The notes under the pieces are model-generated. The model did not search any database. It was given only the letters and a program-made list of their open reading frames with translations, and was not told the DNA's origin. Below are positions 26,651-36,349 of a stretch of DNA of 64,000 bases, one piece after another. Every line of letters starts with the position of its first letter. Within the stretch, counting starts at the first letter, position 1. Source of the DNA: an uncultured Sulfitobacter sp. (GTDB lineage: Bacteria > Pseudomonadota > Alphaproteobacteria > Rhodobacterales > Rhodobacteraceae); contig CALFWM010000008.1 of the NCBI GenBank assembly GCA_937928635.1, positions 160,001-224,000 on the forward strand, written 5' to 3'. Both the position numbers and the translations under genes were made by a program.

Positions 26651-27304
26651 TCAAATGTGGGTTTGCGCGCTGCGCCGCTCTGGCGTTTCAAGGTGGGGCA
26701 CGGCGTTGAACAACACGGGCGACAGGTGTCCGCCGATGGGAAACAGGCGGTGCATCGAGGTGTGCATGATCGCCAGTGCAATGCGCGCCATGGCCGGAAT
26801 GCCGAGCCCCATCGCCTGCGCCATGGCCATGGAGATCAAACCCCCGGAGGTCACCACAAGGGCAGGCCCCTGTCCGCTGGCGATTTCATTCAGGGCGTCT
26901 TCGATGCGGGTGTGGAATGACTGAAAGCTCTCGGGTGGGCCTTCAATCCTACCTTGTTTCCAATGCTCAAACACCTGCGGCAGATGGTGGGTAAAGGTAC
27001 CCTGTTCTGTGGGAAACGGGATGCCGTGTTGTTCTTCCAACAGAGTCGCAAGGGTGAAATATTCCAGTTCATTCAGGCGCGCGTCTTCGATTGGGCCCAG
27101 CCCAGTCGCCATACCCGCAGCCGTTTCACGGTGACGCCGCAGGGTGCCGGTGTAGAGCCGGCTGTGATGGGTCTGCGTGTCTTGCAAGTACGTTCCCAGC
27201 CAAGCGGCTTGTTCATGACCCAGATCGCTCAGCCGGTCATAGCTTGCCTCGTCCTTGGCCTCTGAATTGGCCTGACCGTGGCGGATGAGGGTGATGTGGG
27301 ACAT
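26651..27304 (-). CDS. Histidine phosphatase family protein
   Basis: A 217-residue phosphoglycerate-mutase-like phosphatase. The phosphohistidine motif is LIRHGQANSEAKD at residues 5-17, with a second arginine in YTGTLRRHRETA and the second active-site histidine replaced or shifted: the usual LVVSHG reads LVVTSGGLISM. Loss of that histidine would impair catalysis, so activity is doubtful. It precedes the GST gene with an 11-base gap on the same strand. Confidence 0.85.
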   Translation of the reverse strand: MSHITLIRHGQANSEAKDEASYDRLSDLGHEQAAWLGTYLQDTQTHHSRLYTGTLRRHRETAAGMATGLGPIEDARLNELEYFTLATLLEEQHGIPFPTEQGTFTHHLPQVFEHWKQGRIEGPPESFQSFHTRIEDALNEIASGQGPALVVTSGGLISMAMAQAMGLGIPAMARIALAIMHTSMHRLFPIGGHLSPVLFNAVPHLETPERRSAQTHI

Positions 27305-27360
27305 TTGGGGCTCCTTTGGCGCGTTGATAGACGTGTGCAGCGCGGGTTGAAAGGTGGGGA

Positions 27361-27382
27361 TGAGTTTATTGGAAGGGTGAAA
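27361..27382 (+). repeat. Copy 2 of the 22-base GGAAGGG repeat
   Basis: The core GAGTTTATTGGAAGGGTGAA is identical to the other copies. It is followed by an ATG (27382) in frame with fdhF, 39 codons upstream of the likely real start. It lies between the divergent phosphatase and formate dehydrogenase genes. Confidence 0.9.
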
Positions 27383-27498
27383 TGGGGGTGGTTTGCCAGA
27401 GCGGCGTGGCGCAAAAATGGAGAGTGGTGTCGGGATTGGGACTCCTGTCTGCTGTCGGATTTCGCTATAGATGGGGCAAGTTACGCGGGAGCACAGCC

Positions 27499-30264
27499 AT
27501 GGCCGATAAGATTACATTCACGCTGAACGGCGAATCCGTTGAGGCAGAGGCGGGCATGACCATTTGGGAAGTCGCCCATGGCCGTGGCCTGAAAATCCCG
27601 CATCTGTGCCACAAACCCGCGCCCGGCTACCGTCCCGACGGCAACTGCCGCGCCTGTATGGTGGAGATTGAGGGGGAGCGAACCCTGGCGGCCTCCTGCA
27701 TTCGCGAACCCTCCGAGGGGATGGTTGTGACGAGCGATAACGCGCGCGCTGAGGCTGCGCGCAAGATGGTGGTGGAACTGCTGCTGGCGGATTTGCCGGA
27801 TGCTGAGGTCGCGCATGATAAATCCAGCCATATGGCGGATATGGTCGAGATGAACGGCGTGGCCGAGAGTCGTTTTCCGAAGCTGGAAGAGGGGCGTATC
27901 CCGCTGTTGGACGATTCACACGTCGCGATGTCCGTGAACCTGGATGCCTGCATTTCCTGTGGATTGTGCGTCCGGGCCTGTCGCGAGGTGCAGGTCAACG
28001 ATGTGATCGGCATGTCGGGCCGCGGGCACGACAGTTACCCGACGTTTGATATGGCGGACCCGATGGGCGCGTCCTCCTGCGTGGCCTGCGGCGAATGTGT
28101 GCAGGCCTGTCCAACGGGGGCTCTGATGCCCTCTACCGTGGTTGATGAAAATCAGATCGGGGACAGTGCGGATTTTGACAAAGAGGTCGAAAGCATCTGT
28201 CCGTTCTGCGGCGTAGGGTGCCAGATCTCGCTCAAGGTCAAGGACGGCAAGGTGAAATACGTCGAGGGGATCAACGGCCCCGCCAATGAGGGGCGTTTGT
28301 GCGTCAAAGGGCGTTTTGGCTTTGACTACATCCACCATGATCACCGTCTGACCAAACCGCTGATCCGGCGCGAGGATGCGCCCGCCAAGGGGCTGAACGT
28401 GGACCCGGCCAACTGGCAGGAGTTCTTTCGTGAGGCGGAGTGGGACGAGGCGCTCGATTTTGCCGCAAACGGTATGAAGGGGCGCGGGACCGAGGTGGCG
28501 GGCTTTGGCTCCGCCAAGTGTACCAATGAAGAGGCTTACCTGTTTCAGAAAATGATCCGGCAGGGTTTTGGCCACAACAACGTCGATCACTGTACGCGGC
28601 TGTGTCACGCGTCCTCGGTAGCAGCGCTGATGGAGAACGTGGGTTCGGGCGCGGTGACAGCCACGTTTAACGAAATTGAAAACGCGGATGTGGCGATTGC
28701 GATTGGCTGTAACCCGGTTGAGAACCACCCCGTCGCGGCCACCTATTTCAAACAGTTTACCAAACGCGGTGGCAAGCTGATCGTGATGGACCCGCGCGGT
28801 GTGGGGCTGCGCCGGTTTGCCAGCCACATGTTGCAGTTTAAGCCGGGCACGGATGTCTCCATGTTGAACGCGATCATGCATGTGATCGTCGAAGAAAAGC
28901 TGTACGACCAGCAATATATCGACGCCTATACCGAGAATTGGGAGGCGGAAAAGGCACACCTGAAGGACTTCACGCCCGAAAAGATGGCTGCGGTTTGTGG
29001 CATTGAGGCCGACGTGCTGCGCGACGTGGCGCGCACCTTTGCAGGTGCCAAGGCGGCGATGATTTTCTGGGGCATGGGCATTTCGCAGCACATTCACGGC
29101 ACGGACAATTCGCGCTGCCTGATCAGCCTTGCGCTGATGACCGGGCAGGTGGGTCGCCCCGGTTCCGGGCTGCACCCGTTGCGGGGGCAGAACAACGTGC
29201 AGGGGGCCTCTGATGCTGGTCTCATTCCGATGTTCCTGCCGGATTATCAGCCTGTGGGGGATGACGGCGTGCGCTCCGCGTTTACCGATGTTTGGGGCTC
29301 GGAGGATTTCTCCAACCAGAAGGGCCTGACCGTGACAGAGATCATGGACGCGGTGCACCAGGGCGACATCAAGGCGATGTATGTGCTGGGCGAAAACCCG
29401 GCGATGTCGGACCCGGATGTGGAACATGCGCGGGATGCCTTGGCGAAGCTCGATCATCTGGTGGTGCAGGACATTTTCATCACAGAAACAGCGAATTATG
29501 CGGATGTGATCCTGCCTGCGAGTGCGTTTGCCGAGAAATCCGGCACGGTGACCAACACCAATCGGCAGGTTCAGATGGGCCGCCCTGCTGTGGCCCCGCC
29601 GGGTGAGGCGAAGGAAGACTGGTGGATTGAGGTGGAACTGGCCAAACGGCTGGGGCTGGACTGGACCTATGAAAGCCCGGCGGATGTCTTTGCCGAGATG
29701 AAGCTGAACATGAAGTCGCTGGATAACATCACCTGGGACCGTCTGATGGATGAAAACGCGGTGACCTATCCGTCGCTGAGCGCAGATGATCCAGGTCAGG
29801 CGATTGTATTTGGCGATGGTTTCCCCCGCGCGGAGGGGCGTGCGAAGTTCACGCCCGCCTCGATCATCGCGCCGGATGATGTGCCGGATGCGGAATATCC
29901 GATGATCCTGACCACGGGTCGGCAGTTGGAGCATTGGCATACCGGGTCGATGACCCGCCGCGCGACAGTGCTGGACGGGTTGGAGCCGGAGGCGAATTGT
30001 TCGCTGCATCCCAGCACTTTGCGCAAGCTGGGGATTGAGGCCGGGGGCGTGGTGCGTCTGACCACCAAGCGCGGCTCGATTGAGATCATGGCGCGGATGG
30101 ACCGGGCGGTGTCACCCGATATGGTGTTTTTGCCATTTGCCTATGTTGAGGCGGCGGCGAATATTCTGACCAACCCGGCGGTTGATCCATATGGCAAGAT
30201 CCCCGAGTTCAAGTTTTCGGCGGTCAAGGTGGAGGCCGTTTCCGGGGCCATCGCAGCGGAATAG
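27499..30264 (+). CDS. fdhF: Molybdopterin formate dehydrogenase, alpha subunit
   Basis: The 921-residue protein starts with a [2Fe-2S] domain (about 1-90: CHKPAPGYRPDGNCRACMVEIEG), then two [4Fe-4S] ferredoxin motifs (CISCGLCVRACREV and CVACGECVQACPTGAL), another cluster motif CPFCGVGCQ and the Mo/W-bis-MGD catalytic domain. DHCTRLCHASSVAAL carries the cysteine-histidine pair typical of the metal ligand and proton relay in FdsA-type enzymes. It oxidises formate to CO2. No NADH-binding FdsB or FdsG partner, and no fdhD, lies in the window. ATG 27499 gives the family N-terminus; an upstream in-frame ATG at 27382 would add 39 unrelated residues. Confidence 0.93.
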   Translation: MADKITFTLNGESVEAEAGMTIWEVAHGRGLKIPHLCHKPAPGYRPDGNCRACMVEIEGERTLAASCIREPSEGMVVTSDNARAEAARKMVVELLLADLPDAEVAHDKSSHMADMVEMNGVAESRFPKLEEGRIPLLDDSHVAMSVNLDACISCGLCVRACREVQVNDVIGMSGRGHDSYPTFDMADPMGASSCVACGECVQACPTGALMPSTVVDENQIGDSADFDKEVESICPFCGVGCQISLKVKDGKVKYVEGINGPANEGRLCVKGRFGFDYIHHDHRLTKPLIRREDAPAKGLNVDPANWQEFFREAEWDEALDFAANGMKGRGTEVAGFGSAKCTNEEAYLFQKMIRQGFGHNNVDHCTRLCHASSVAALMENVGSGAVTATFNEIENADVAIAIGCNPVENHPVAATYFKQFTKRGGKLIVMDPRGVGLRRFASHMLQFKPGTDVSMLNAIMHVIVEEKLYDQQYIDAYTENWEAEKAHLKDFTPEKMAAVCGIEADVLRDVARTFAGAKAAMIFWGMGISQHIHGTDNSRCLISLALMTGQVGRPGSGLHPLRGQNNVQGASDAGLIPMFLPDYQPVGDDGVRSAFTDVWGSEDFSNQKGLTVTEIMDAVHQGDIKAMYVLGENPAMSDPDVEHARDALAKLDHLVVQDIFITETANYADVILPASAFAEKSGTVTNTNRQVQMGRPAVAPPGEAKEDWWIEVELAKRLGLDWTYESPADVFAEMKLNMKSLDNITWDRLMDENAVTYPSLSADDPGQAIVFGDGFPRAEGRAKFTPASIIAPDDVPDAEYPMILTTGRQLEHWHTGSMTRRATVLDGLEPEANCSLHPSTLRKLGIEAGGVVRLTTKRGSIEIMARMDRAVSPDMVFLPFAYVEAAANILTNPAVDPYGKIPEFKFSAVKVEAVSGAIAAE

Positions 30265-30309
30265 GCTTTTTTGGGGGACATTGGGCCCTCTAAACCTCCG
30301 GGAAGAGCT

Positions 30310-31515
30310 ATGGCCAGAAAGAGGGACGCCGTGGAAATCAACGCAGACCGGTTTCTGGCAGATCTGCATCATCTGAGGTCTTTTGGAGCCTCCGGTGTAG
30401 GGAAAGGCGTGGTGCGGCCCGCATTCAGCAAGGCGGATGTTGCCGCGCGCGCATGGCTGGCGACGCGATTTGCCAAAGCCGGGTTGCGCGTTGAGATGGA
30501 CCCCATGGGCAACCTGTTTGGCCGCGCGCAGGGGCCATCGCTTTTGCTGGGCTCTCACACCGACAGTCAATCCGAAGGCGGCTGGCTGGATGGGGCGCTG
30601 GGGGTGATTGCCGCACTTGAGGTTGCGCGGTGCACGTCTGGTGTTTCAGTCGTGTCGTTTCAGGATGAAGAGGGGCGGTTTGGCGGGCTGACCGGATCGT
30701 CCGTCTGGAGTGGGTATTGCGATCTGATGGATGTCGACCAGACAGTTGATTACGACGGCTTGAGCCTGAAACAGGCGCGCCAAAGCATTGCGGATATGGT
30801 CACCGGGCCGGCTGATCCGGCAGGCTTTGACGGGTTCATTGAGCTGCACATCGAACAGGGCATGACGCTGGACGCTGCCGGAGAGCAGATCGGCGTGGTC
30901 ACCGATATCGTCGGCACGCGTGAAGTTATGGTGACCTTTGAAGGACAGCAAAACCACGCAGGCACCACACAGATGCACCTGCGCAAAGACGCGTTTCAGG
31001 CTTTGTCCGCTTATAACACGCTGCTGAACGACCGGTTTCGGAATGTCGTGACCCCCACAACCGTTTGGACCATCGGCCATGTCACCCTGCACCCGAATGC
31101 GTCATCCATTGTGCCCGGAAAGGTCACGTTTTCGGTGCAATGGCGCGATGGGGATGCGAGCCGGTTGCGCCGGATGGAGCGCATTGTGCGCGACACCGCC
31201 GCCGAGGTGGCACAATCCAGCGATGTTGCCCTTGAGATTGGACCCATGTGGGAGCTGGAACCCACAAAGATGGACGCGCGCCTGCGCGGTGCACTTGAAA
31301 CGGGTGCCGAAAAAGTGGCCCCCGGAAAGTGGCGCAACATGCCGTCCGGGGCGCTGCACGATGCCACCAATGTGGCGCGGTTGATGCCGGTGGCGATGTT
31401 GTTTGTGCCCTCAATCAATGGGATCAGCCATGCCTTTGAGGAAGACACCGATGAGGTTGATCTGGTTGCAGGTGTAGAGGTGTTGGCCCATGCGGTGGCC
31501 GCGCTACGGCGCTAA
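30310..31515 (+). CDS. M20-family amidohydrolase (allantoate/N-carbamoyl-amino-acid hydrolase type)
   Basis: A 401-residue zinc hydrolase. Motifs are [22 protein letters not shown] with the first metal ligands, [17 protein letters not shown] with the catalytic glutamate, [11 protein letters not shown], the dimerisation-domain [19 protein letters not shown] and [13 protein letters not shown]. These place it with allantoate amidohydrolases and N-carbamoyl-L-amino-acid hydrolases; the exact substrate is open. ATG 30310 follows GGGAAGAG; a TTG at 30271 would be longer but has no good ribosome site. It follows fdhF by 45 bases. Confidence 0.9.
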   Translation: MARKRDAVEINADRFLADLHHLRSFGASGVGKGVVRPAFSKADVAARAWLATRFAKAGLRVEMDPMGNLFGRAQGPSLLLGSHTDSQSEGGWLDGALGVIAALEVARCTSGVSVVSFQDEEGRFGGLTGSSVWSGYCDLMDVDQTVDYDGLSLKQARQSIADMVTGPADPAGFDGFIELHIEQGMTLDAAGEQIGVVTDIVGTREVMVTFEGQQNHAGTTQMHLRKDAFQALSAYNTLLNDRFRNVVTPTTVWTIGHVTLHPNASSIVPGKVTFSVQWRDGDASRLRRMERIVRDTAAEVAQSSDVALEIGPMWELEPTKMDARLRGALETGAEKVAPGKWRNMPSGALHDATNVARLMPVAMLFVPSINGISHAFEEDTDEVDLVAGVEVLAHAVAALRR

Positions 31516-31523
31516 GGGGGCAT

Positions 31524-31994
31524 TCAGGACTGCAAGACCGGCAATTGAAACGTAATTGCGGTCGGCTGCGTGTAACCCGCGTGTGCCGTGCGGCCGGTTT
31601 CGACAAACCCCATCGCCTGAAACGCTGCATGGTTGTCTGTCAGTTCAATGCGGGTTTCAAGCTCCAGAACCTGCAGGTCAAGCTCCCGCGCACGGTGTTT
31701 GGCATGTGCGATCAATCGTCGCGAGATGCCTTGCCCGCGCAGCGCCTGTGACACGCATAGCTTTCCGATGTAAAGCGCGGGGGGCCTGGGCGTCAGGATT
31801 ACGGCGGCAGCGGGCGGGGTGCCCAAGGCCCAGAGCTCTGCCGTCTCGGCCTGCGCGCGCAAGGCAGTCAGTGTCAGACGGTGGATCGAGGATGGCGGAT
31901 CCACCACACCGTCCATATAGGCAAAACTATCCCGCATCAGGGCACGGACCGCGGCCAAGGCGGGGTGATCCGCCGCAAGGCGTGTCAGCTCCAC
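31524..31994 (-). CDS. GNAT-family N-acetyltransferase
   Basis: A 156-residue acetyltransferase. The acetyl-CoA-binding motif is LCVSQALRGQGISRRLIAHAKHRA (Q/R-x-x-G-x-G/A type) with the preceding beta strand ALYIGK and the C-terminal AAFQAMGFVETGR. Its start overlaps the end of the response regulator gene by ten bases, so it is the last gene of a three-gene unit with the hybrid kinase. Confidence 0.87.
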   Translation of the reverse strand: MELTRLAADHPALAAVRALMRDSFAYMDGVVDPPSSIHRLTLTALRAQAETAELWALGTPPAAAVILTPRPPALYIGKLCVSQALRGQGISRRLIAHAKHRARELDLQVLELETRIELTDNHAAFQAMGFVETGRTAHAGYTQPTAITFQLPVLQS

Positions 31995-32686
31995 GTGACG
32001 TCACCCATAAAAATGTAGCCCGCACCGTAGATTGTTTTGATCAACTGCGGATTTTTCGGGTCTTCGCGCAGTTTGGTGCGCAAGCGAGAGATGCGCACGT
32101 CCATCGCGCGATCAAAACTTTCTGAGGCGGCACCACCCAGACTTTCCTGCATCTGACTGCGGCTGATCAGGCGTTTGGGCGCATCGAGGAACAAGCGCAA
32201 AACCTCGCCCTCTGCATGGGAAAACGGTGTTTCGCGGCCTTGATCATCCTCCAGTGCGTAGCGGTCAAAATGGGCGGTCCAGCCGCTGAAATAGGCCGTG
32301 TCGCTGGTTTGACTCGCCACCTTGTTGCTGCGCAGACGGGCGCGGATGCGGGCAACCACCTCGGCCGGATCAAAGGGTTTGATGATGTAGTCGTCTGCAC
32401 CCAGTTCCAATCCGGTCACGCGGTCCTGCACCTGTGCGCGGCCCGAAATGATGATCACAATTGCGCCCTGTTCCAACGCCAGTCGATGCACAAGGGTCAG
32501 TCCATCGGTATCAGGCAGCGACAGATCAACAAGGCAGACGTCAGGCCTGTGCTGTGCCAGGGCAGCCTCAAACGCGCGGGCGCGGCCAAAGCTGAGCGTG
32601 TCAAAGCCTGCTTCCTCCAGCACATCCGCCAGCATGGTGCGGATTTCCGGTTCATCGTCCAGAATGGTGACCAAGGGGCGTGTCAT
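31985..32686 (-). CDS. OmpR-family response regulator
   Basis: A 233-residue regulator with phospho-acceptor D54 in VCLVDLSLPDTDG, the receiver lysine in YIIKPFDPAE and a winged-helix output domain ending MDVRISRLRTKLREDPKNPQLIKTIYGAGYIF. It overlaps the hybrid kinase upstream by four bases (start 32686, kinase stop at 32683), so it is the likely partner of that kinase. Confidence 0.93.
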   Translation of the reverse strand: MTRPLVTILDDEPEIRTMLADVLEEAGFDTLSFGRARAFEAALAQHRPDVCLVDLSLPDTDGLTLVHRLALEQGAIVIIISGRAQVQDRVTGLELGADDYIIKPFDPAEVVARIRARLRSNKVASQTSDTAYFSGWTAHFDRYALEDDQGRETPFSHAEGEVLRLFLDAPKRLISRSQMQESLGGAASESFDRAMDVRISRLRTKLREDPKNPQLIKTIYGAGYIFMGDVTWS

Positions 32687-34590
32687 GGCTGCACCTTTTG
32701 TGTTGGCGTGATGAGGGCGGCAAGGGCCTCCTCACCAAAGGGTTTGTGCAAGACCGGGGCCATTTGTTGTGCTTTTATAAAAAGCGCGTGGTCACCTGGC
32801 TGGGAGGTCATCAGGACAGCGGGCACCGCCTTGCCGATGCGGGTGATCAGATCAAGCCCAGTGGCCGCGCCAATCAGCTGAATGTCTGACAACACCAGTG
32901 TGATGTCAGGCAGGTCCGCAATCAGGGCCGTGGCCTCATCCGCGCTGGTGGCTTCAATCACCGAATGGCCCAATCGCATCAGCATATCGCGGATTGTCGC
33001 GCGCAGGGCATCGTCGTCTTCGACCAACAGGACCAGACCGGTGGTGGCAGGCAACGCCGGGCGCAAGGGCAGCCGCAGGATCACATCGCCGCCCCCCGTA
33101 GCGCCGTTGGAGAGGCGCAAATCCCCGCCCGCCGATTTGCTCATGTCATAAACCATCGACAGGCCCAGCCCGGTGCCCTCACCCCCTTTGGTGGTGAAAA
33201 ACGGATCAATTGCCTGGGCCAAGACATCTGGCGCAAACCCCGGGCCTGTGTCCGTGACCTGCCATTCAATCCAGACGTCCTGCACAACCCGCTGGGTCAC
33301 AGTGATGTTGCCCCGTGCGCCAATCGCGTCGCGCGCGTTCAGGATTAGGTTCAGCAGGCTGTCATGCACGCGCCCCCTGTCCAGCAGGATCGGCGCGGCA
33401 GGGGCTTGGTTTACCACCTCCAGCAGCACGTCAGGGGGCAGCGTGGGCGCGGCCAGCGTGTGCAGATCCGCAAGCAGCGCGGCAAGGTCCGTGGCCACAG
33501 GGTGCAGCTTGCGCGGCCCGGTCACCCCCGCAATGGAGGACAACAGCGCGCCACCCCGCCGCGCGGCCGCCAGCGTCCCGTCGATCAGCGGTGCCGTTTC
33601 TTGGGGCAAGTCCGGCAAACGCCCAAGTTTGGATTGCAGGCCCAGAATGATCGTCAACAGGTTGGAAAAATCATGCGCCAGCCCAGAGATCAACTGCGTT
33701 GCGAGCTCGCGTTTGCGGGTCTGTTGCAGGGCCTCGCGGGTCTGGGTTTCGGCGGTGACGTCCATGGACAGGATGTAAACCCCGCCGCGTGTGTCAGGGG
33801 TAAAGGCCCCGCGAATGCGCCGCGCGCTGTCGCGGTCCGTGAATTCCACAACCGACGGGCTGCCGTCGTATGCTTCTGCCAAAGCGTCTTTGATCCGAAT
33901 GTAGGCGCTGCCCAAAACATCTGCGATGTGCAGCCCCAGGATATTGCTGGGCCGACCCGGCATCACCGCGCTGAGGCGTCGGTTTGAATAGGTGTAGTGC
34001 CCCTGTGCATCCACGTGGGCAATATGGGCGGGCATCATTTCGGTTGTCAGCCGGGTGCGCGCCTCGCTTTCGGTCAACTGGCGTTTGGTTTCTTCCAAGG
34101 TCGTAATCATCGCCGCCAGTTCGCGGTTGGTGGCGGACAATTCGCTTGCGTGGGCCAGCACCTGTTCAGACAGCGCATCAGAGCGCGCGTTCAACAGCGC
34201 CTCTTGCTGTTTGATGCGGGTGATGTCCGTGTAGACCGTCACCCAACCGCCTTGCGGCAGCGGGGAGCCCTCTACTGAGATCGTGCGCCCGCCGCCACGG
34301 GTGCGCTCCATGTAGTGGGGCTCAAAGGCGCGGGCGATTTTCACGCGTTCGGTGACAAATTGATCAATGTCGTGCACCGTCCCATATTCGCCCCGTTCGG
34401 CCAGATGGCGGATGGTGTCCTGAAAGGTGGCACCGGGCGTGACCAAAGCATCCGGCAGGTCAAACATCTGCTGAAAGGGTGCATTGCACACCGCAAGGCG
34501 CAGATCATTGTCATAGATGGTGAGTGCCTGCGCGATCAGGTTCAAACCGGCAGCGGTCAGTTCTTTGATCTGCACATCGCTGTGTTGCAC
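32683..34590 (-). CDS. Hybrid histidine kinase with PAS domains and receiver
   Basis: With the GTG start at 34590, chosen because AAAGGAG lies seven bases upstream, the protein is 635 residues. Order: PAS_7-like domain (about 10-125), coiled-coil linker, second PAS (about 175-285), phospho-acceptor domain with H306 in SGLAHDFSNLLTI, ATPase domain (NLILNARDAIGARG, DTGPGFAPD, GGEGTGLGLSMV) and a C-terminal receiver (LLVEDDDALRAT, LVLSDIQLIG, LHKPFG). No membrane segment is visible, so it senses in the cytosol. It is the first gene before the response regulator. Confidence 0.9.
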   Translation of the reverse strand: MQHSDVQIKELTAAGLNLIAQALTIYDNDLRLAVCNAPFQQMFDLPDALVTPGATFQDTIRHLAERGEYGTVHDIDQFVTERVKIARAFEPHYMERTRGGGRTISVEGSPLPQGGWVTVYTDITRIKQQEALLNARSDALSEQVLAHASELSATNRELAAMITTLEETKRQLTESEARTRLTTEMMPAHIAHVDAQGHYTYSNRRLSAVMPGRPSNILGLHIADVLGSAYIRIKDALAEAYDGSPSVVEFTDRDSARRIRGAFTPDTRGGVYILSMDVTAETQTREALQQTRKRELATQLISGLAHDFSNLLTIILGLQSKLGRLPDLPQETAPLIDGTLAAARRGGALLSSIAGVTGPRKLHPVATDLAALLADLHTLAAPTLPPDVLLEVVNQAPAAPILLDRGRVHDSLLNLILNARDAIGARGNITVTQRVVQDVWIEWQVTDTGPGFAPDVLAQAIDPFFTTKGGEGTGLGLSMVYDMSKSAGGDLRLSNGATGGGDVILRLPLRPALPATTGLVLLVEDDDALRATIRDMLMRLGHSVIEATSADEATALIADLPDITLVLSDIQLIGAATGLDLITRIGKAVPAVLMTSQPGDHALFIKAQQMAPVLHKPFGEEALAALITPTQKVQP

Positions 34591-34685
34591 GGCGTCTCCT
34601 TTCACCGGATGCAGAGCTAGCACCCAATTGCCTGGTCGCAAAGAGGTGGTTTGTCAGTCGGGCACCGGGGCGCTACATCAGGGGC

Positions 34686-35333
34686 ATGAAACGACTTGCC
34701 CTTCTTGCCTGTCTGGCCCCGGCACCTGCATTGACCCATCCGCATATTTTTGTGGACGTGGGGCTGGAGGTTATGGTGGATGCCGAAGGGCGCATGGAAG
34801 CGGTGAGGGTTACCTGGGCCTATGACGCGCTTTATTCGTTGTTGATCACCGAGGATTACGGTTTGGACAGTGATGGTGACGCGGTTCTAACCCCTGGGGA
34901 AGAGGCGCAACTGGCCGGGTTCGACATGCGCTGGGTTGAGGGGTTTAACGGCGATCTGGTTGGCCAATTGGGTGAGGCCGCCCTGACACTCTCCGGGCCG
35001 GAGGCACCCACAGCCGTGATGCGCGAAGGGCGGATTGTCACCACCCATCTGAGGCGGGTCGCGGGCGCGCCACAGATCACCGGGGAGGCATTGGTGTTTA
35101 AGCCATTTGATCCGACATTTTACACCGCCTATGACGTCCGGCTGGCGGTCAAGGTGAACGGGTTTGAGGGCTGTATGATCGGCAAGCAGGAGCCCGATCT
35201 GGACCGCGAAATGAAAAAACTACAGGATGAGCTGGCGCAGCTGGGGCAGGATCAGGACGCGCTGGAAATGGGCTTTCCCGAAGTGGGAGAGGCCTTTGCC
35301 ACCCGGATCGAAATCTCATGCGCCGCACTCTGA
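34686..35333 (+). CDS. DUF1007 family periplasmic protein
   Basis: The 215-residue protein begins with a short signal peptide (MKRLALLACLAPAPALT) and the DUF1007 hallmark HPHIFVDVGLEVMVDAEGRMEAVRVTWAYDALYSLL. DUF1007 genes are usually paired with a NicO/RcnA-type metal transporter, as here, where the next gene starts 16 bases before this stop. The histidines near the mature N-terminus could bind a metal for delivery, which is an inference. Confidence 0.88.
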   Translation: MKRLALLACLAPAPALTHPHIFVDVGLEVMVDAEGRMEAVRVTWAYDALYSLLITEDYGLDSDGDAVLTPGEEAQLAGFDMRWVEGFNGDLVGQLGEAALTLSGPEAPTAVMREGRIVTTHLRRVAGAPQITGEALVFKPFDPTFYTAYDVRLAVKVNGFEGCMIGKQEPDLDREMKKLQDELAQLGQDQDALEMGFPEVGEAFATRIEISCAAL

Positions 35334-36214
35334 TTGTGCTGCTGACCGTCCTGGGGGTGGCCCTGTGGTGGCTTTGGCCCGGTGGCGGGTTGGGGCAGAT
35401 CATCGCCTGGGCGGCTGACCATCAACGTGATTTTCAAAACCAAATGGCGCTTGCCTTGCGCGGCGTGCGTGCGGGCCGACCCGAGGCGATTGCCACCCTG
35501 CTGGCGGTTTGTTTTGCCTATGGTTTTTTTCACGCGGTCGGGCCGGGACATGGCAAGGTGCTGATTGGCGGCTATGGCTTGGCGCGGCGGGTAGCCGCGG
35601 TGCGGTTGAGCGTGATCTCATTGCTCGCCAGTCTGGGGCAGGCAGTGACGGCAGTCGTGCTGGTTTATGGCGGCGTCTGGCTTTTTCAGTTGAGCCGGGA
35701 TCGGCTGGTTGACACCGCAGACGGGCTGATGGCCCCGGTGAGTTACGCGATGATTGGCTTGATCGGGCTGTGGCTGCTGCTGCGGGGGCTGCGCCGGGTT
35801 TTCCTGCGCCCCGTCCCGGCAAATCACGCGCCCCATGCGGGCGGGCATTGTGACAGGTGCGGGCATCGCCATGGGCCCACGGTTGAAGAGGTCGGCGTGG
35901 CGCGATCCTGGCGTGATGCGGGCCTGTTGATTGCGGGCATCGCGATCCGGCCCTGCACGGGTGCGCTGTTTGTTCTGGTGATCACACTCGGCATGGGGAT
36001 ACCGGGCGCGGGCATTGCTGGCGCATTTGCCATGGCACTGGGCACTGCGGTGGTCACAATTGGTGTGGGTCTTGGCGCAATTGGGCTGCGCGGCGGGCTG
36101 TTGCAAAGCGTTGCGGGCTCACCCGTCGCAACACGCGTGGTGCCCGTGATTGAAGTTGCGGCAGGCCTGTTGGTTGTCCTTGGGGCGGGTGGGTTGCTGC
36201 TGCGGGCGATTTGA
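35318..36214 (+). CDS. NicO/RcnA-type nickel-cobalt transporter
   Basis: A 298-residue membrane protein with six or seven helices and the NicO motifs FFHAVGPGHGKVLIGGYGLA (H-x4-D/GPGH-x2-K) and GIAIRPCTGALFVLVITLGMG. A cytosolic His-Cys loop HAPHAGGHCDRCGHRHGP (about residues 169-186) is a likely metal-sensing or buffering segment. The family exports or imports Ni/Co; a direction cannot be set from sequence. It overlaps the DUF1007 gene and ends the unit. Confidence 0.9.
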   Translation: MRRTLIVLLTVLGVALWWLWPGGGLGQIIAWAADHQRDFQNQMALALRGVRAGRPEAIATLLAVCFAYGFFHAVGPGHGKVLIGGYGLARRVAAVRLSVISLLASLGQAVTAVVLVYGGVWLFQLSRDRLVDTADGLMAPVSYAMIGLIGLWLLLRGLRRVFLRPVPANHAPHAGGHCDRCGHRHGPTVEEVGVARSWRDAGLLIAGIAIRPCTGALFVLVITLGMGIPGAGIAGAFAMALGTAVVTIGVGLGAIGLRGGLLQSVAGSPVATRVVPVIEVAAGLLVVLGAGGLLLRAI

Positions 36215-36349
36215 ACGCAAAAGCAGCCCCGTAACAATTCGATACAATTGGGAAATATCTAAGAAAAAGTTGACCTTCAGCCTGCATCTGACAACCTTGC
36301 AGGTACAAAGAATCGCGACATTGCGAACAGACCCGCCAAAAAGGTGGGC

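Noticed and set aside
28000..30009. Long minus-strand ORF opposite fdhF (697 codons)
   Set aside because: It is the antisense shadow of a highly conserved gene with strong third-position GC bias; the translation is rich in His and Arg and has no domain.
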